Assembly (NCBI GenBank): GCA_018656555.1
Contig: JABHZQ010000004.1
Span: forward strand, 62,001 to 126,000
DNA length: 64,000 nucleotides
DNA from: an archaeon
GTDB taxonomy: Archaea; Nanobdellota; Nanobdellia; SCGC-AAA011-G17; GW2011-AR17
Direction of reading: 5' to 3'
Below the pieces are notes generated by a model that worked only from the letters and a program-made list of their open reading frames with translations, searched no databases and was not told the DNA's origin. Shown here in pieces: positions 43,425 to 51,684 of this stretch. The position numbers and the translations under genes were made by a program. Numbering within the stretch: position 1 is the stretch's first letter; every line of letters begins with the position of its first letter.

Positions 43425-43742
43425 TTATAGATTTGTGGTTCCAGGTATAGTTGAAGTTCTCTTTTTTACATAATCTTCTAATAACTTTAAAGCCTGTGCC
43501 AAGTTTTTATTCTGATCCAATAACTCATTGATCTTATTGATCATAGGGTCTTCATATTTTCCTGATTTAATATGTTCACCAGCACTTCTGAATAATCGCA
43601 TTAAATCCTTAATATTTGTATTAAGTTCTTTATTGCTCATAATCAAGTCTTTCAAATTATGTTGTAGAACTAAATTACTTTCCAAAAGCAAATCAAGCTT
43701 TTTACTTTCAGTCTTAACTTCTACCGTCTTTTTTGCAACCAT
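43425..43742 (-). CDS. Coiled-coil protein, 105 aa
   Basis: A helical protein with heptad-like Leu/Ile spacing (LDLLLESNLVLQHNLKDLIMSNKELNTNIKDLMRLF) and a second helix NKINELLDQNKNLAQALKLLEDYV. It ends 1 nt before the secretion-ATPase remnant and likely pairs with it. No family recognised beyond small archaeal coiled-coil proteins linked to motility or secretion genes. Confidence 0.6.
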   Translation of the reverse strand: MVAKKTVEVKTESKKLDLLLESNLVLQHNLKDLIMSNKELNTNIKDLMRLFRSAGEHIKSGKYEDPMINKINELLDQNKNLAQALKLLEDYVKKRTSTIPGTTNL

Positions 43743-43767
43743 TAAATTTTATACAAAGAAAACTAAT

Positions 43768-44319
43768 TTATAAATCTTTCTTTTCGTTAATCAAGTCAGG
43801 ATAACCTTTTTCAGGAACTTCTTCACCCTTAACACCTAATTCTTCAATAACTTTACGACATTTAATTAATTCTTCTTGAAAGGAATCTTGTAATTCTTTA
43901 ACCTCTACCTCAACATAATGTCCTAATTCTTCAATATAATCTAAAACCACTTCAAAAGTTTTATACAAATATACCTTTCTATGTTTAGTAACTGTAATTT
44001 TATTATCAAATTGTAATTGTTTTAAAATTTTAGACATCATTATTGGATCATCTACTCCAGTTTCATATTCATCTGCTTTTAACCTATCTCCTTCATCTCC
44101 ATAATGTGTAAAATGATAAGCAACTTCACTTTTACCATCTTGATGTCTTATTCTAAAATATTTATTTGCTGGAACATTAACAAAAAAATCTTCATGTTTA
44201 GGAACATAATATTCATCTTTTTGATTTATTGCCTTAACAAACTTAGCAATTTCATTTAGTTTATTCTCTACTTCATCTGGATTTTCTAAAGTAAATTTAA
44301 CTTCAACTTCTTCATTCAT
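43768..44319 (-). CDS. CYTH-domain protein (class IV adenylate cyclase-like)
   Basis: A 183-aa triphosphate-tunnel protein. The start at 44319 gives the family opening NEEVEVKFTL (E-x-E-x-K). Further tunnel residues are in KYFRIRHQDGKSEVAYHF, ITVTKHRKVYLYKTFEVVLDYIEELGHYVEVEV. This matches CyaB-like CYTH proteins, which act as adenylate cyclase, thiamine triphosphatase or tripolyphosphatase. The activity here is not determined. Confidence 0.88.
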   Translation of the reverse strand: MNEEVEVKFTLENPDEVENKLNEIAKFVKAINQKDEYYVPKHEDFFVNVPANKYFRIRHQDGKSEVAYHFTHYGDEGDRLKADEYETGVDDPIMMSKILKQLQFDNKITVTKHRKVYLYKTFEVVLDYIEELGHYVEVEVKELQDSFQEELIKCRKVIEELGVKGEEVPEKGYPDLINEKKDL

Positions 44320-44354
44320 ATACAAAAAGAAAAATCAGCACTTAATAAAACTTA

Positions 44355-45089
44355 CTATACTGCTCTAATACTTTCAGTAATAAATATTTTTTCTCCACAA
44401 GGGCTACTATTACAACTTGGACACTCATTAGGATACTTGTCCCAAACTAAATCATCTAATCTTAATTCTTGTCCTAACATATCAGAACTCTTTATAGTCA
44501 AACCCATTAACCAAGCAAACACATCTGCAAGTTCTTTTCTGACATATTCATCATTTCTAATTCTAATTGCTTGAGAAACTTCTGCTAACTCTTCAAATAA
44601 ATGAAAACCAATCTGTCCTAAACCATGATCTCTATTAGCTTTACCATAAATATTATCAAACATCTCTTGCCAACCATAAAGAGTTTTTGGAACTTGTGAA
44701 ATATCCTCTCTTAAAACATCTAACTTTGTTTCCCTCTCACCAGGTTCATAAACATGCTTATCTGCAGCACAACCACATTCTTCTACAACACAATAGGGAC
44801 ACACTCCTGGAAATTTATCCCATAACATTAACTCTAAAGAACCAAACCTATTAGAAAAAGCAGCTAACCAAGCAAAGGTTGCAGGTAGATTAGTAACAAT
44901 ACCTTGTTGCCTCCCTCTTCCATCTACTCTCGCAGCAACATGTTCTTTTCTTAAATCTCTAGCTAACCTTCCAGACTTTTCAACAACCCTTCCCCACATC
45001 TGTTCAGAAGTATATACTTGATTAACTTCACCATAAATATTATCAAACATATCAGTCCATTGCTTCAAAGACCAATCTCTATATTCCAT
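44355..45089 (-). CDS. Tandem MazG-like protein with one degenerate copy
   Basis: A 244-aa protein made of two related units, about residues 5-107 and 138-232. Both have W-x-x-MFDNIYG, a FAWL segment, L-x-W-D-K-x-P and a CPxC...C zinc-like end. Copy 2 has the MazG-type metal ligands E166, E167, E170 and E186, D189 (HLFEELAEV and KELADVFAWL). In copy 1 these align with R44, D45, K48, N67 and A70, so it is almost certainly inactive. The active copy would hydrolyse a nucleoside triphosphate, as all-alpha pyrophosphohydrolases do. Confidence 0.72.
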   Translation of the reverse strand: MEYRDWSLKQWTDMFDNIYGEVNQVYTSEQMWGRVVEKSGRLARDLRKEHVAARVDGRGRQQGIVTNLPATFAWLAAFSNRFGSLELMLWDKFPGVCPYCVVEECGCAADKHVYEPGERETKLDVLREDISQVPKTLYGWQEMFDNIYGKANRDHGLGQIGFHLFEELAEVSQAIRIRNDEYVRKELADVFAWLMGLTIKSSDMLGQELRLDDLVWDKYPNECPSCNSSPCGEKIFITESIRAV

Positions 45090-45190
45090 TCAGTTAAAAA
45101 CTAAAAAAGCATTTATAAAAAAATGTATAAAAGAAAATAAGGTTTAGAACAGCCTCAGCCAATTCCATTCCTTCTTCAATTAATTTTATT

Positions 45191-46804
45191 TTACATCATA
45201 GGCATTCCACCCATACCAGGTGGAGGACCTTGAGGCTCACCAGAACCACTTCCTGCAATTACATCATCAATCCTTAAGATCAACTCTGCAACCTCAGATG
45301 CGCTCTTAACAGCTTGAGTTTTGATTTTCAAGGGTTCAATAACTCCAGCACTCCAAGCATCAACAACAGTTCCAGTAAAAACATCTAATCCTGCCCATTT
45401 TTCTCCAGCATCATGTCTAGATTTTAATTCTGTTAACATGTCAATTGGATCCAGACCTGCATTCTCCGCAAGAGTTATTGGAACAACTTCAACAGAATCA
45501 GCAAAAGCCAAAACAGCTAACTGTTCTCTTCCAGATAGAGAAGTAGCAAACATTCTCAATCTCTTTGCCAACTCAACCTCAACAGATCCTGCTCCAGCAA
45601 CAATCTTTCCAACTTTAATTGCAGCCCCAACATCTCCCATTGCATCTTTAACAGCTCTTTCTACTTCATCAACAACATGTTCTGTTCCACCCCTAATAAA
45701 AAGTGTAACAGCTTTGGGATTAACACATTCCTTTACATAAGTCATATCTTCATCTCCGACTTTCTTAGCTTCAACAATCCCAGCATTTCCTAAATCTTCC
45801 ATGCTTAGTTCCATAACTTTTGTAACAATCTTAGCACTAGTAGCTCTAGCCAAGTTATCCATATCAGATTTCTTAACTCTTCTACAAGCATAGATTCCAT
45901 TCTTAGCTAAGAAATATTGAGCAATATCATCAATTCCTTTTTGACAGAAAACAACATTAGCTCCAGTTTCTCTAATCCTATTAACCATATCTCTTAAAAT
46001 CTTTTCTTCTTGATCAACAAAAGCTTGTAATTGATTTGGATCTGTAATTTGAATCTTTGCATCAGTTTCAGGAGTCTTAACTTCTAAAGCACCATCTAAT
46101 AATGCAATCTTACAATTCATTAATTTTTTAGGCATAGAGTTACTAACTCTTTCTTTATCTAAGATTACACCTTTAATCAATTCAGAATCATTTAATCCTC
46201 CACCAACTTTCTTCTCTAGTTTAACATAGTCTAGATTAACATCAATATTATCTGCAACTTGAATAATAGAATCTAAGATCAAAGAAGCTAATATTTCTTT
46301 AGCACCCTCCGCTCCCTTTCCAGTCATTGCAGTAATAGCAATCTTCTTTAGAGCATCTTTATCTTGAATAGAAACATCCTCTGCAAGTTCTTTCAAAACT
46401 ACTTGTGCTTGCTCACCAGCCATTTTATATCCTTTAGCAACAACAGTTGGATGGATATTCTTTTCTAATAAACCTTCAGCGTTCTTCAATAACTCTCCAG
46501 CAAGTATTACTGCTGTAGTAGTTCCATCTCCAACTTGATCTTCTTGAGTTTTTGCAACTTCTACAATCATCTTAGCAGCTGGATGTTCAATTTGCATCTC
46601 GTTTAAGATTGTTACACCATCATTTGTAACAATAACATCACCAATAGAATCAACAATCATCTTATCCATACCTTTAGGACCAAGAGTAGTTCTCACAGTT
46701 TCAGCTACTAGTTTAGCAGCTAGTATATTGGTTCTCTGAGCATCTCTACCCATCATTCTCTTTGTGTCTTCTGGTAATATGAAAATTGGTTGTTGATTTG
46801 ACAT
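45191..46804 (-). CDS. Thermosome subunit (group II chaperonin)
   Basis: A 537-aa TCP-1/Cpn60 protein. Conserved features are the equatorial [16 protein letters not shown] and [35 protein letters not shown], the catalytic Asp in LLDGALEV and [12 protein letters not shown] regions, and a GMGGMPMM tail. Full length. Last gene of a tight four-gene unit whose other three products are unknown; spacers are 1-2 nt. Leader GGGGGAAATAAAA matches that of ftsZ2. Confidence 0.96.
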   Translation of the reverse strand: MSNQQPIFILPEDTKRMMGRDAQRTNILAAKLVAETVRTTLGPKGMDKMIVDSIGDVIVTNDGVTILNEMQIEHPAAKMIVEVAKTQEDQVGDGTTTAVILAGELLKNAEGLLEKNIHPTVVAKGYKMAGEQAQVVLKELAEDVSIQDKDALKKIAITAMTGKGAEGAKEILASLILDSIIQVADNIDVNLDYVKLEKKVGGGLNDSELIKGVILDKERVSNSMPKKLMNCKIALLDGALEVKTPETDAKIQITDPNQLQAFVDQEEKILRDMVNRIRETGANVVFCQKGIDDIAQYFLAKNGIYACRRVKKSDMDNLARATSAKIVTKVMELSMEDLGNAGIVEAKKVGDEDMTYVKECVNPKAVTLFIRGGTEHVVDEVERAVKDAMGDVGAAIKVGKIVAGAGSVEVELAKRLRMFATSLSGREQLAVLAFADSVEVVPITLAENAGLDPIDMLTELKSRHDAGEKWAGLDVFTGTVVDAWSAGVIEPLKIKTQAVKSASEVAELILRIDDVIAGSGSGEPQGPPPGMGGMPMM

Positions 46805-46806
46805 TT

Positions 46807-47142
46807 TTATTTCCCCCTAACTGTAAATTTTAAATTCATTGACCCTTCTGCATCAACAAATCTTTGATGAGTACTCCGCATTACTCTAATATCAAGAGCT
46901 TGAAAATTATCTAAACTGAAATCTCCATCTCTAGGTTGAGCATCATTTCTTAATGCGGCTAATTCTATACTAACTGGACTCTTTGCAAATGGTCCACTAT
47001 AATTAAATTCTAAAGTTGCACCTACTCCTAATGCAGCTAATTCATCTGGTAATTTTCCCCCATCTAATAAAAATCCCTTAACAGTATACTCTCCATCAAT
47101 TTCAAATTGGTCTCCCACTTTTATATTCATATCATATAACAT
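46807..47142 (-). CDS. Hypothetical protein in thermosome operon, 111 aa
   Basis: No family recognised. Looks like a small all-beta protein ([45 protein letters not shown]). A GGAGG site 8 nt upstream supports the start at 47142. It is separated from the thermosome gene by 2 nt. The segment [18 protein letters not shown] resembles LPPQLAEWKGHHVTLEVRY of the 110-aa protein two genes upstream, so the two may be distant paralogues. Confidence 0.65.
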   Translation of the reverse strand: MLYDMNIKVGDQFEIDGEYTVKGFLLDGGKLPDELAALGVGATLEFNYSGPFAKSPVSIELAALRNDAQPRDGDFSLDNFQALDIRVMRSTHQRFVDAEGSMNLKFTVRGK

Positions 47143-47143
47143 T

Positions 47144-47545
47144 TTAATTTCCTCCTAATGCTAAGTAAACATCATAGTTTGTATCAAAATAACCTCTTTT
47201 TTCATCCCCTCTAACTGGAACAACAACTGGATATTTTCCTTGTTCTCCTAAGCTCCCGACAGTTCTAAAAACTTCAGCCCCATCAAGTCCACTAGCAGCC
47301 ATTCTGCCTGTAAACATACTATCAAAATCTTGTTCTTCTTCCCATTCCCAATATGTAAAAAATCTATCACTAATTGCACCCTTATTAACTGAAGGTAATA
47401 ATAAAACCTGCCCTTCAGGCCATCCTTGAGTTTCAAAAACCATCTTACAATATGCAATCATACCTAAGATTCCAGTATTTTGTACTCCTCCAGATTCACT
47501 TAAAGTACTTTCCAATTTTCCTTTTTGTTCTTTAAAATCAACCAT
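47144..47545 (-). CDS. Hypothetical protein in thermosome operon, 133 aa
   Basis: No family recognised. An acidic alpha/beta protein with aromatic clusters (RFFTYWEWEEEQDF) and a C-terminal VVVPVRGDEKRGYFDTNYDVYLALGG. Separated by 1 nt from the genes on both sides, so it is part of the four-gene thermosome operon. Confidence 0.65.
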   Translation of the reverse strand: MVDFKEQKGKLESTLSESGGVQNTGILGMIAYCKMVFETQGWPEGQVLLLPSVNKGAISDRFFTYWEWEEEQDFDSMFTGRMAASGLDGAEVFRTVGSLGEQGKYPVVVPVRGDEKRGYFDTNYDVYLALGGN

Positions 47546-47546
47546 C

Positions 47547-47879
47547 TTATCTTACTGAATATTCAAGAGGTAATCTCATATTTGCACGACTTGCATTAAT
47601 ATTTGTTAATGAATCTGTTGACAATTTTAATCCAATGTCCTCTCTTTTAGTTGTACCCTCTCCTTCTGTAAGACTACCCGTAATAACCATATGACCCAAA
47701 ACCCATTCCTGACCATTTAATACTATGGGATATCTTACCTCTAAAGTAACATGATGTCCCTTCCATTCAGCAAGTTGTGGTGGCAATTCTTGAGGCATAG
47801 TACCCAACCCAATTACAGTCCTACTACTCTTATCTCTATCATATCTTGATTGTATTAGCAATTCTAACTCATAATCCAT
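47547..47879 (-). CDS. Hypothetical protein in thermosome operon, 110 aa
   Basis: No family recognised. Beta-rich, with EWKGHHVTLEVRYPIVLNGQEWVLGHMVITG and an RLPLEYSVR end. First gene of the thermosome operon; it starts behind a GATTTAAATAAGGG box. Weak internal similarity to the 111-aa product of 46807-47142. Confidence 0.65.
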   Translation of the reverse strand: MDYELELLIQSRYDRDKSSRTVIGLGTMPQELPPQLAEWKGHHVTLEVRYPIVLNGQEWVLGHMVITGSLTEGEGTTKREDIGLKLSTDSLTNINASRANMRLPLEYSVR

Positions 47880-47989
47880 AGAAAACTTAGCAAAAACTAC
47901 CCTTATTTAAATCTTTTGCATTTATAAACAAATCCGATAAATTTAAAAATAAGTTATTCCACACTTTTGGAAACACCTAGGAGGGTTTT

Positions 47990-48118
47990 ATGATGGAAGA
48001 TTTCTTATCTGACACAAAACAATTAGATGAAAAGGACGATTTATTCGACGAAGATGAAAATGATGATTACGATGACGACGATTACGATGATTTCAAAAAT
48101 AAGGATGAAGAAGATTAA
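47990..48118 (+). CDS. Hyper-acidic microprotein, 42 aa
   Basis: A 42-aa frame in which 23 residues are Asp or Glu, with DDYDDDDYDDF near the end. A perfect AGGAGGG site stands 4 nt before the first ATG (7 nt before a second ATG at 47993), which argues strongly that it is translated. A T-rich tract follows the stop. Such composition occurs in DNA mimics and in disordered tails of chaperones, but the role is unknown. Confidence 0.65.
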   Translation: MMEDFLSDTKQLDEKDDLFDEDENDDYDDDDYDDFKNKDEED

Positions 48119-48125
48119 TTTTTTT

Positions 48126-48647
48126 TTATTTTAATTTTTTTATTTCAGCTCTTTCTGATACAATTGCAGAATTTCCAGAGGGATCCTCAATAATAAGCTT
48201 TAATGCTTGATCTCCCCACTTAACCTTTCTTAATTTTTTCAACAAGTTTTTAGCTTTCTTCTTAATGGCCGCATCATCTGTACTATCTCTCTGACCTTCA
48301 ATAATACCTTGAAATTTATCTAACACTCCTTCTATATTTGAAACAAAACCTATAGAAGCTGGTCCAGGTCTTACATCAATTTTCAAACCAGGAACTTTAA
48401 TAGAAGCCTCAGAACTTTTTACAATTCTAACCTTCATATCTTCTTCTTTTTCAATATTAAAAGTAATCTTAACAGGATCTTTTCTTTCAGCAGCTTCAAC
48501 ATCAGATTTATTAAAATTACACTCGCTGCAAGTCATAGAAAATACAAATGTTTTTCCAAAATGAGGAACATCTATTTCTTCCTCTCTAAGAGTCAAAGTC
48601 TTTTTATTACAGAATGGACATAGCTCTCCATTTATTTCGTCAACCAT
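48126..48647 (-). CDS. ZPR1-type zinc-finger protein
   Basis: A 173-aa protein with a ZPR1 zinc finger: LCPFCNKKT, then EEIDVPHFGKTFVFSMTCSECNFNKSDV. The region RIVKSSEASIKVPGLKIDVRPGPASIGFVSNIEGVLDKF is the conserved ZPR1 alpha/beta part. Eukaryotic ZPR1 binds eEF1A; archaeal members have a single copy and an unclear role. First gene after the SepF unit on the same strand. Confidence 0.88.
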   Translation of the reverse strand: MVDEINGELCPFCNKKTLTLREEEIDVPHFGKTFVFSMTCSECNFNKSDVEAAERKDPVKITFNIEKEEDMKVRIVKSSEASIKVPGLKIDVRPGPASIGFVSNIEGVLDKFQGIIEGQRDSTDDAAIKKKAKNLLKKLRKVKWGDQALKLIIEDPSGNSAIVSERAEIKKLK

Positions 48648-48684
48648 AAAATAATAGAAAAAGAAAAGGATTTAAAAACTTTAC

Positions 48685-49077
48685 TCATATCTGTGGAGCA
48701 TCCATCTGACGATCTACATGAGCAAAGCCCGGAGTCACAACAACCCAGTCCTCACCAAATCCAGCAATATCGCCATCAATAGCATCACATGTTTTTTTCA
48801 ACTTGTTAACTACCCTTTTAAGCTCAATTAAATCTTTGCTTTTCAAAGGACCAATATTAACTAGCGCGATAGTATAACCTTCTCTTAGAACATCTAAAAT
48901 GGGTTTTACATCTGAAAAATCAGTAACTGTAAAAGGCCTCACTAAAACCTTGCTTTTTCTTTCTGGTAGATTCTCAGTATCAATCTCCAAGTAGTCTTCA
49001 CCATATTCGTCTGGTAAATCATTTTCATCTTCAGTATTAGAACCTAAAATTTTTTCCTTTAGTTTTTGGAACACCAT
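48685..49077 (-). CDS. sepF: SepF-family cell division protein
   Basis: A 130-aa protein with an N-terminal amphipathic membrane-targeting helix (MVFQKLKEKILG), an acidic linker, and the SepF/DUF552 domain: KVLVRPFTVTDFSDVKPILDVLREGYTIALVNIGPL...ELKRVVNKLKKTCDAIDGDIAGFGEDWVVVTP. In archaea SepF anchors FtsZ to the membrane. A GGGAGGAG site precedes the ATG. FtsZ1 lies 2.6 kb upstream on the same strand. Confidence 0.9.
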   Translation of the reverse strand: MVFQKLKEKILGSNTEDENDLPDEYGEDYLEIDTENLPERKSKVLVRPFTVTDFSDVKPILDVLREGYTIALVNIGPLKSKDLIELKRVVNKLKKTCDAIDGDIAGFGEDWVVVTPGFAHVDRQMDAPQI

Positions 49078-49131
49078 ATTAACTCCTCCCTAATATCTAT
49101 ATAAATTTAACTTTCTATATAAATATTTCTA

Positions 49132-49365
49132 TTATAAAGTTTCTAGCTGACTAACCACGTTCCATATTTGTGGTCGAACATAAGAAGGTATATTTGGATC
49201 CTCAGCAATGTCATCCAACTCTTGTAAAGCTTTATTAGCCTTAAAACAATCCTCCTTATCTTCCTCTTTTAATGCACTCATTGCATTCTCTATTTTTAAT
49301 CTCACATTTTTAGGAATAGAAGTATCTTCTAATATCTCAACTAACTGTTCAATTAGATCCTTCAT
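49132..49365 (-). CDS. UPF0147 family protein
   Basis: A 77-aa helical protein with the family pattern EILEDTSIPKNVRLKIENAM and IPSYVRPQIWNVVSQLE. The start at 49365 (MKDLIEQL) is chosen; it overlaps the prefoldin gene by 17 nt. Function unknown; in archaea it commonly lies beside prefoldin beta. Confidence 0.85.
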   Translation of the reverse strand: MKDLIEQLVEILEDTSIPKNVRLKIENAMSALKEEDKEDCFKANKALQELDDIAEDPNIPSYVRPQIWNVVSQLETL

Positions 49366-49708
49366 TATTTTTCTCCTTTTCCTCAATCTCTTTCATAACT
49401 TCTTTTTGTAATATATCTGCTCTTTCTCTAAAACTATCCTCTTGTTTCTTAAGAGACTTTAATCTTAATTCTAGAACTTCCTTTCTTTCATTTAAATCTT
49501 TTTCTAGTCTTTCTTTTGTAGAATCAATCATAACAGTTCCAACAATCTTGTAAACCTTGCCCTCTGCATTTTTTAATTCTTCTAAAGCATTATCAACTTC
49601 TAATGTTTGGCCTTGAACATTTTGTTTTTGTGCCAATATATTTTGCATATTCTGCTCAAACATTTGCAATTGTCTAACCCTTTCTTCAGTTTCTTTACTA
49701 AAATCCAT
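49349..49708 (-). CDS. pfdB: Prefoldin beta subunit
   Basis: A 119-aa coiled-coil protein with two long helices joined by a central beta-hairpin region (EGKVYKIVGTVMIDSTKERLEKDL), the prefoldin beta layout. With the alpha subunit it hands unfolded proteins to the thermosome. It lies 2 nt after rpoP and overlaps UPF0147, as is usual in archaea; the Pcc1 gene often found here is absent. Confidence 0.92.
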   Translation of the reverse strand: MDFSKETEERVRQLQMFEQNMQNILAQKQNVQGQTLEVDNALEELKNAEGKVYKIVGTVMIDSTKERLEKDLNERKEVLELRLKSLKKQEDSFRERADILQKEVMKEIEEKEKNNEGSN

Positions 49709-49710
49709 TT

Positions 49711-49848
49711 TTACACCGCCTTAACTACAGAATGAACTGATGTTACCTTATGTAAAATTTTGCTTCCACAATAAGGACACCTTACTTTTTTTCTAACAAG
49801 ATCAAATTTAACCTCTCTTCCACATTCAAAACATTTGTATGATACCAT
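49711..49848 (-). CDS. rpoP: RNA polymerase subunit P (Rpo12)
   Basis: A 45-aa zinc-ribbon protein with YKCFECGREV and VRCPYCGSKIL. The ATG at 49848 is chosen over a longer frame that reads through the eL43 gene. It stabilises the Rpo3/Rpo10 part of archaeal RNA polymerase. It follows the eL43 gene with 1 nt between. Confidence 0.92.
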   Translation of the reverse strand: MVSYKCFECGREVKFDLVRKKVRCPYCGSKILHKVTSVHSVVKAV

Positions 49849-49849
49849 T

Positions 49850-50065
49850 TTATTCTCCAACCTTATAGGCTTTACCTGTAAACTTAGCATCACATTTTTT
49901 ACAATGCCATATTCCAGGTGATAATCTTTTAGCAGTTGATCTATTACAATACGGACACTTATGTTTACCTCTTTGAATTTTTTCAACAGTATTTACTTTA
50001 GTTCTTAGCTTTCTTCCGTATCGTGCACCGAATCTTCCTGCAGGACCTGCTTTCTTTGTTGCCAT
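49850..50065 (-). CDS. rpl37ae: Ribosomal protein eL43 (L37Ae)
   Basis: A 71-aa ribosomal protein with GPAGRFGARYGRKLR and the zinc ribbon KCPYCNRSTAKRLSPGIWHCKKCDAKFTGKAY. The start at 50065 (MATKKAGPAG) is typical. Followed by rpoP and prefoldin, the standard archaeal order. Confidence 0.95.
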   Translation of the reverse strand: MATKKAGPAGRFGARYGRKLRTKVNTVEKIQRGKHKCPYCNRSTAKRLSPGIWHCKKCDAKFTGKAYKVGE

Positions 50066-50108
50066 TTTGTATTGTGAGATTTTCAACCATTTATAAAAGT
50101 TTTGGTAA

Positions 50109-50181
50109 TGGGGCCACCCGGATTTGAACCGGGGTTGGCAGGTCCCAAACCTACAGTGCTACCAAACTACACTATGGCCCC
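50109..50181 (-). tRNA. tRNA-Pro(UGG)
   Basis: On the minus strand a full cloverleaf is seen. The acceptor stem GGGGCCA pairs with TGGCCCC, discriminator A. The anticodon stem GTAGG/CCTGC flanks the loop TTTGGGA with anticodon UGG, and the T arm is CCCGG-TTCAAAT-CCGGG. No intron, and the 3' CCA is not encoded. It sits between the uL11 and eL43 genes. Confidence 0.95.
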
Positions 50182-50238
50182 TTATCTTTTCATAGAAATT
50201 TCAGGTATTTATAAATTTATTGATAAAAAGAAAAATAA

Positions 50239-50898
50239 TTATTTTTTAGCTGGAGCAACGGTAGCAATAGCACCCTTGGCTTCTTTCTTAGCATCTTTAT
50301 CTTCTTTAGCTTTCTTAGCAGCTGCAATCTTCTCTAACTCACCAACAAACTTCTTTTTAACATTAGCTAAATCTTCAGCCAATTGTTTTTTCCTCTCGTC
50401 GGTAATTTCAGTATTTTCACTCTGCAATTCTTTATCAAACTTTCCAGCTTCAATTGCTTTATTAAACTCAATAGAACGCATACCTTCAATTAAAATTCCT
50501 GAAGCATTACAACTTCCAGCAACTGTTTTAACCGCAGATTTTAAATTATTTACAAAAAGAGAATCCATTTTCATTTTAGCAACTTTAATCAATTGCTCAA
50601 TACCCATATTACCTTGGAAATCTTTATTCGGAATTCCAGAGCCTTTCTTCAAACCTAATTCCTTTTTAATCAACTGAGAAACAGGTGGAGTTCCAACTTC
50701 AATCTCAAATTCTTTTGTTTCAGTATCAACAATAACCTTAACCGGAACCTTCATTCCTTTGAAAGCTTCAGTCTTCTTATTAATCTCTACAATAACCTGT
50801 CCTATATTTACCTTTAACGGTCCTAGAGCAGGTCCCAATGGTGGCGCAGCTGATGCCTTCCCACCTTCCACAAGACTTTCAATACTTTCTTTTACCAT
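50239..50898 (-). CDS. rpl11: Ribosomal protein uL11
   Basis: A 219-aa uL11 with KASAAPPLGPALGPLKVNIGQV at the N-terminus and the rRNA-binding C-terminal domain. A Lys/Ala-rich tail of about 60 residues (KKQLAEDLANVKKKF and beyond) makes it longer than usual. Only 2 Arg against about 37 Lys, a marked contrast to the orphans of the window. Last gene of the FtsZ1-SecE-Spt5-uL11 cluster. Confidence 0.95.
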   Translation of the reverse strand: MVKESIESLVEGGKASAAPPLGPALGPLKVNIGQVIVEINKKTEAFKGMKVPVKVIVDTETKEFEIEVGTPPVSQLIKKELGLKKGSGIPNKDFQGNMGIEQLIKVAKMKMDSLFVNNLKSAVKTVAGSCNASGILIEGMRSIEFNKAIEAGKFDKELQSENTEITDERKKQLAEDLANVKKKFVGELEKIAAAKKAKEDKDAKKEAKGAIATVAPAKK

Positions 50899-50936
50899 TT
50901 TTATTTTGGAAATTTAGTCACTTTAAATATCTTTCG

Positions 50937-51446
50937 TTAAATTTCGTCATTCTCCTCATCACTTTCTCTTCTAATAACTTTAACAGAATCCATTTTTAGA
51001 GTAATAGGAATAGGAACTGCCGTTTCTAACAACTCAACAATAACTTCTTCTTTCTGCTGATCAATTCTAGTAATCTTCGCCTTCTCTCTCTTAAAAGGTC
51101 CAGAAATAATCTCAACAATATCACTTTTTTGAATATTCATCTCAATTTTAACCTGTTCGATCATAGGTTCAATCTCTTTATACTCTACAGGTTTGGATAA
51201 TAATCCTTTAGCATAAGGTATACCATAATATGCTTCTTCAGCAATCTGTCTATCCTTAGCTTCTACAAAGATATAACCTCTCATTCCATGAGGTCTTACA
51301 ATAGCATAAACATCTAATTTTTTCTTCTCAACATTTGAACTAAGGAAATCTACAACTTGATCTTCTCTATTAGCTGTAGTTCGAAGTGCATAAATTTTAT
51401 TCTTTACTTCTTCCACTTTAATTTCTTCTTTTACTTCTTCTTCCAT
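50937..51446 (-). CDS. spt5: Transcription elongation factor Spt5
   Basis: A 169-aa NusG/Spt5 protein: an NGN domain (IYALRTTANREDQVVDFL, RPHGMRGYIFVEAKD) and a KOW domain (KSDIVEIISGPFKREKAKITRIDQQKEEVIVEL). An acidic N-terminal and C-terminal extension is present. With Spt4 it keeps RNA polymerase processive. Follows secE with 1 nt between. Confidence 0.94.
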   Translation of the reverse strand: MEEEVKEEIKVEEVKNKIYALRTTANREDQVVDFLSSNVEKKKLDVYAIVRPHGMRGYIFVEAKDRQIAEEAYYGIPYAKGLLSKPVEYKEIEPMIEQVKIEMNIQKSDIVEIISGPFKREKAKITRIDQQKEEVIVELLETAVPIPITLKMDSVKVIRRESDEENDEI

Positions 51447-51447
51447 T

Positions 51448-51636
51448 TTAAATTCCGGCCAATATTGCTAGGGTTGAAATAATAAAACCAATCAATCCAA
51501 TTACCAACATTCCTAATGCAGTAACCTTAACAATAGCCTTAAATTCTGGCATTGTAGGTTTCTTTGTTACTTGTAGAACTCTTTTACATTCAATAATAAA
51601 GCTCTTTAATTTAACCGAGTAATCTTTAAGTGCCAT
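51448..51636 (-). CDS. secE: Protein translocase subunit SecE
   Basis: A 62-aa SecE/Sec61-gamma protein: an amphipathic helix (KLKSFIIECKRVLQVTKKPTMPEF) followed by one membrane helix (ALGMLVIGLIGFIISTLAILAG). Between ftsZ1 and spt5, the usual archaeal position. Confidence 0.92.
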   Translation of the reverse strand: MALKDYSVKLKSFIIECKRVLQVTKKPTMPEFKAIVKVTALGMLVIGLIGFIISTLAILAGI

Positions 51637-51684
51637 TGATAAATCAGAAAAAATAATAGTTTATAAAGCTTTCTAATGGAGGGA

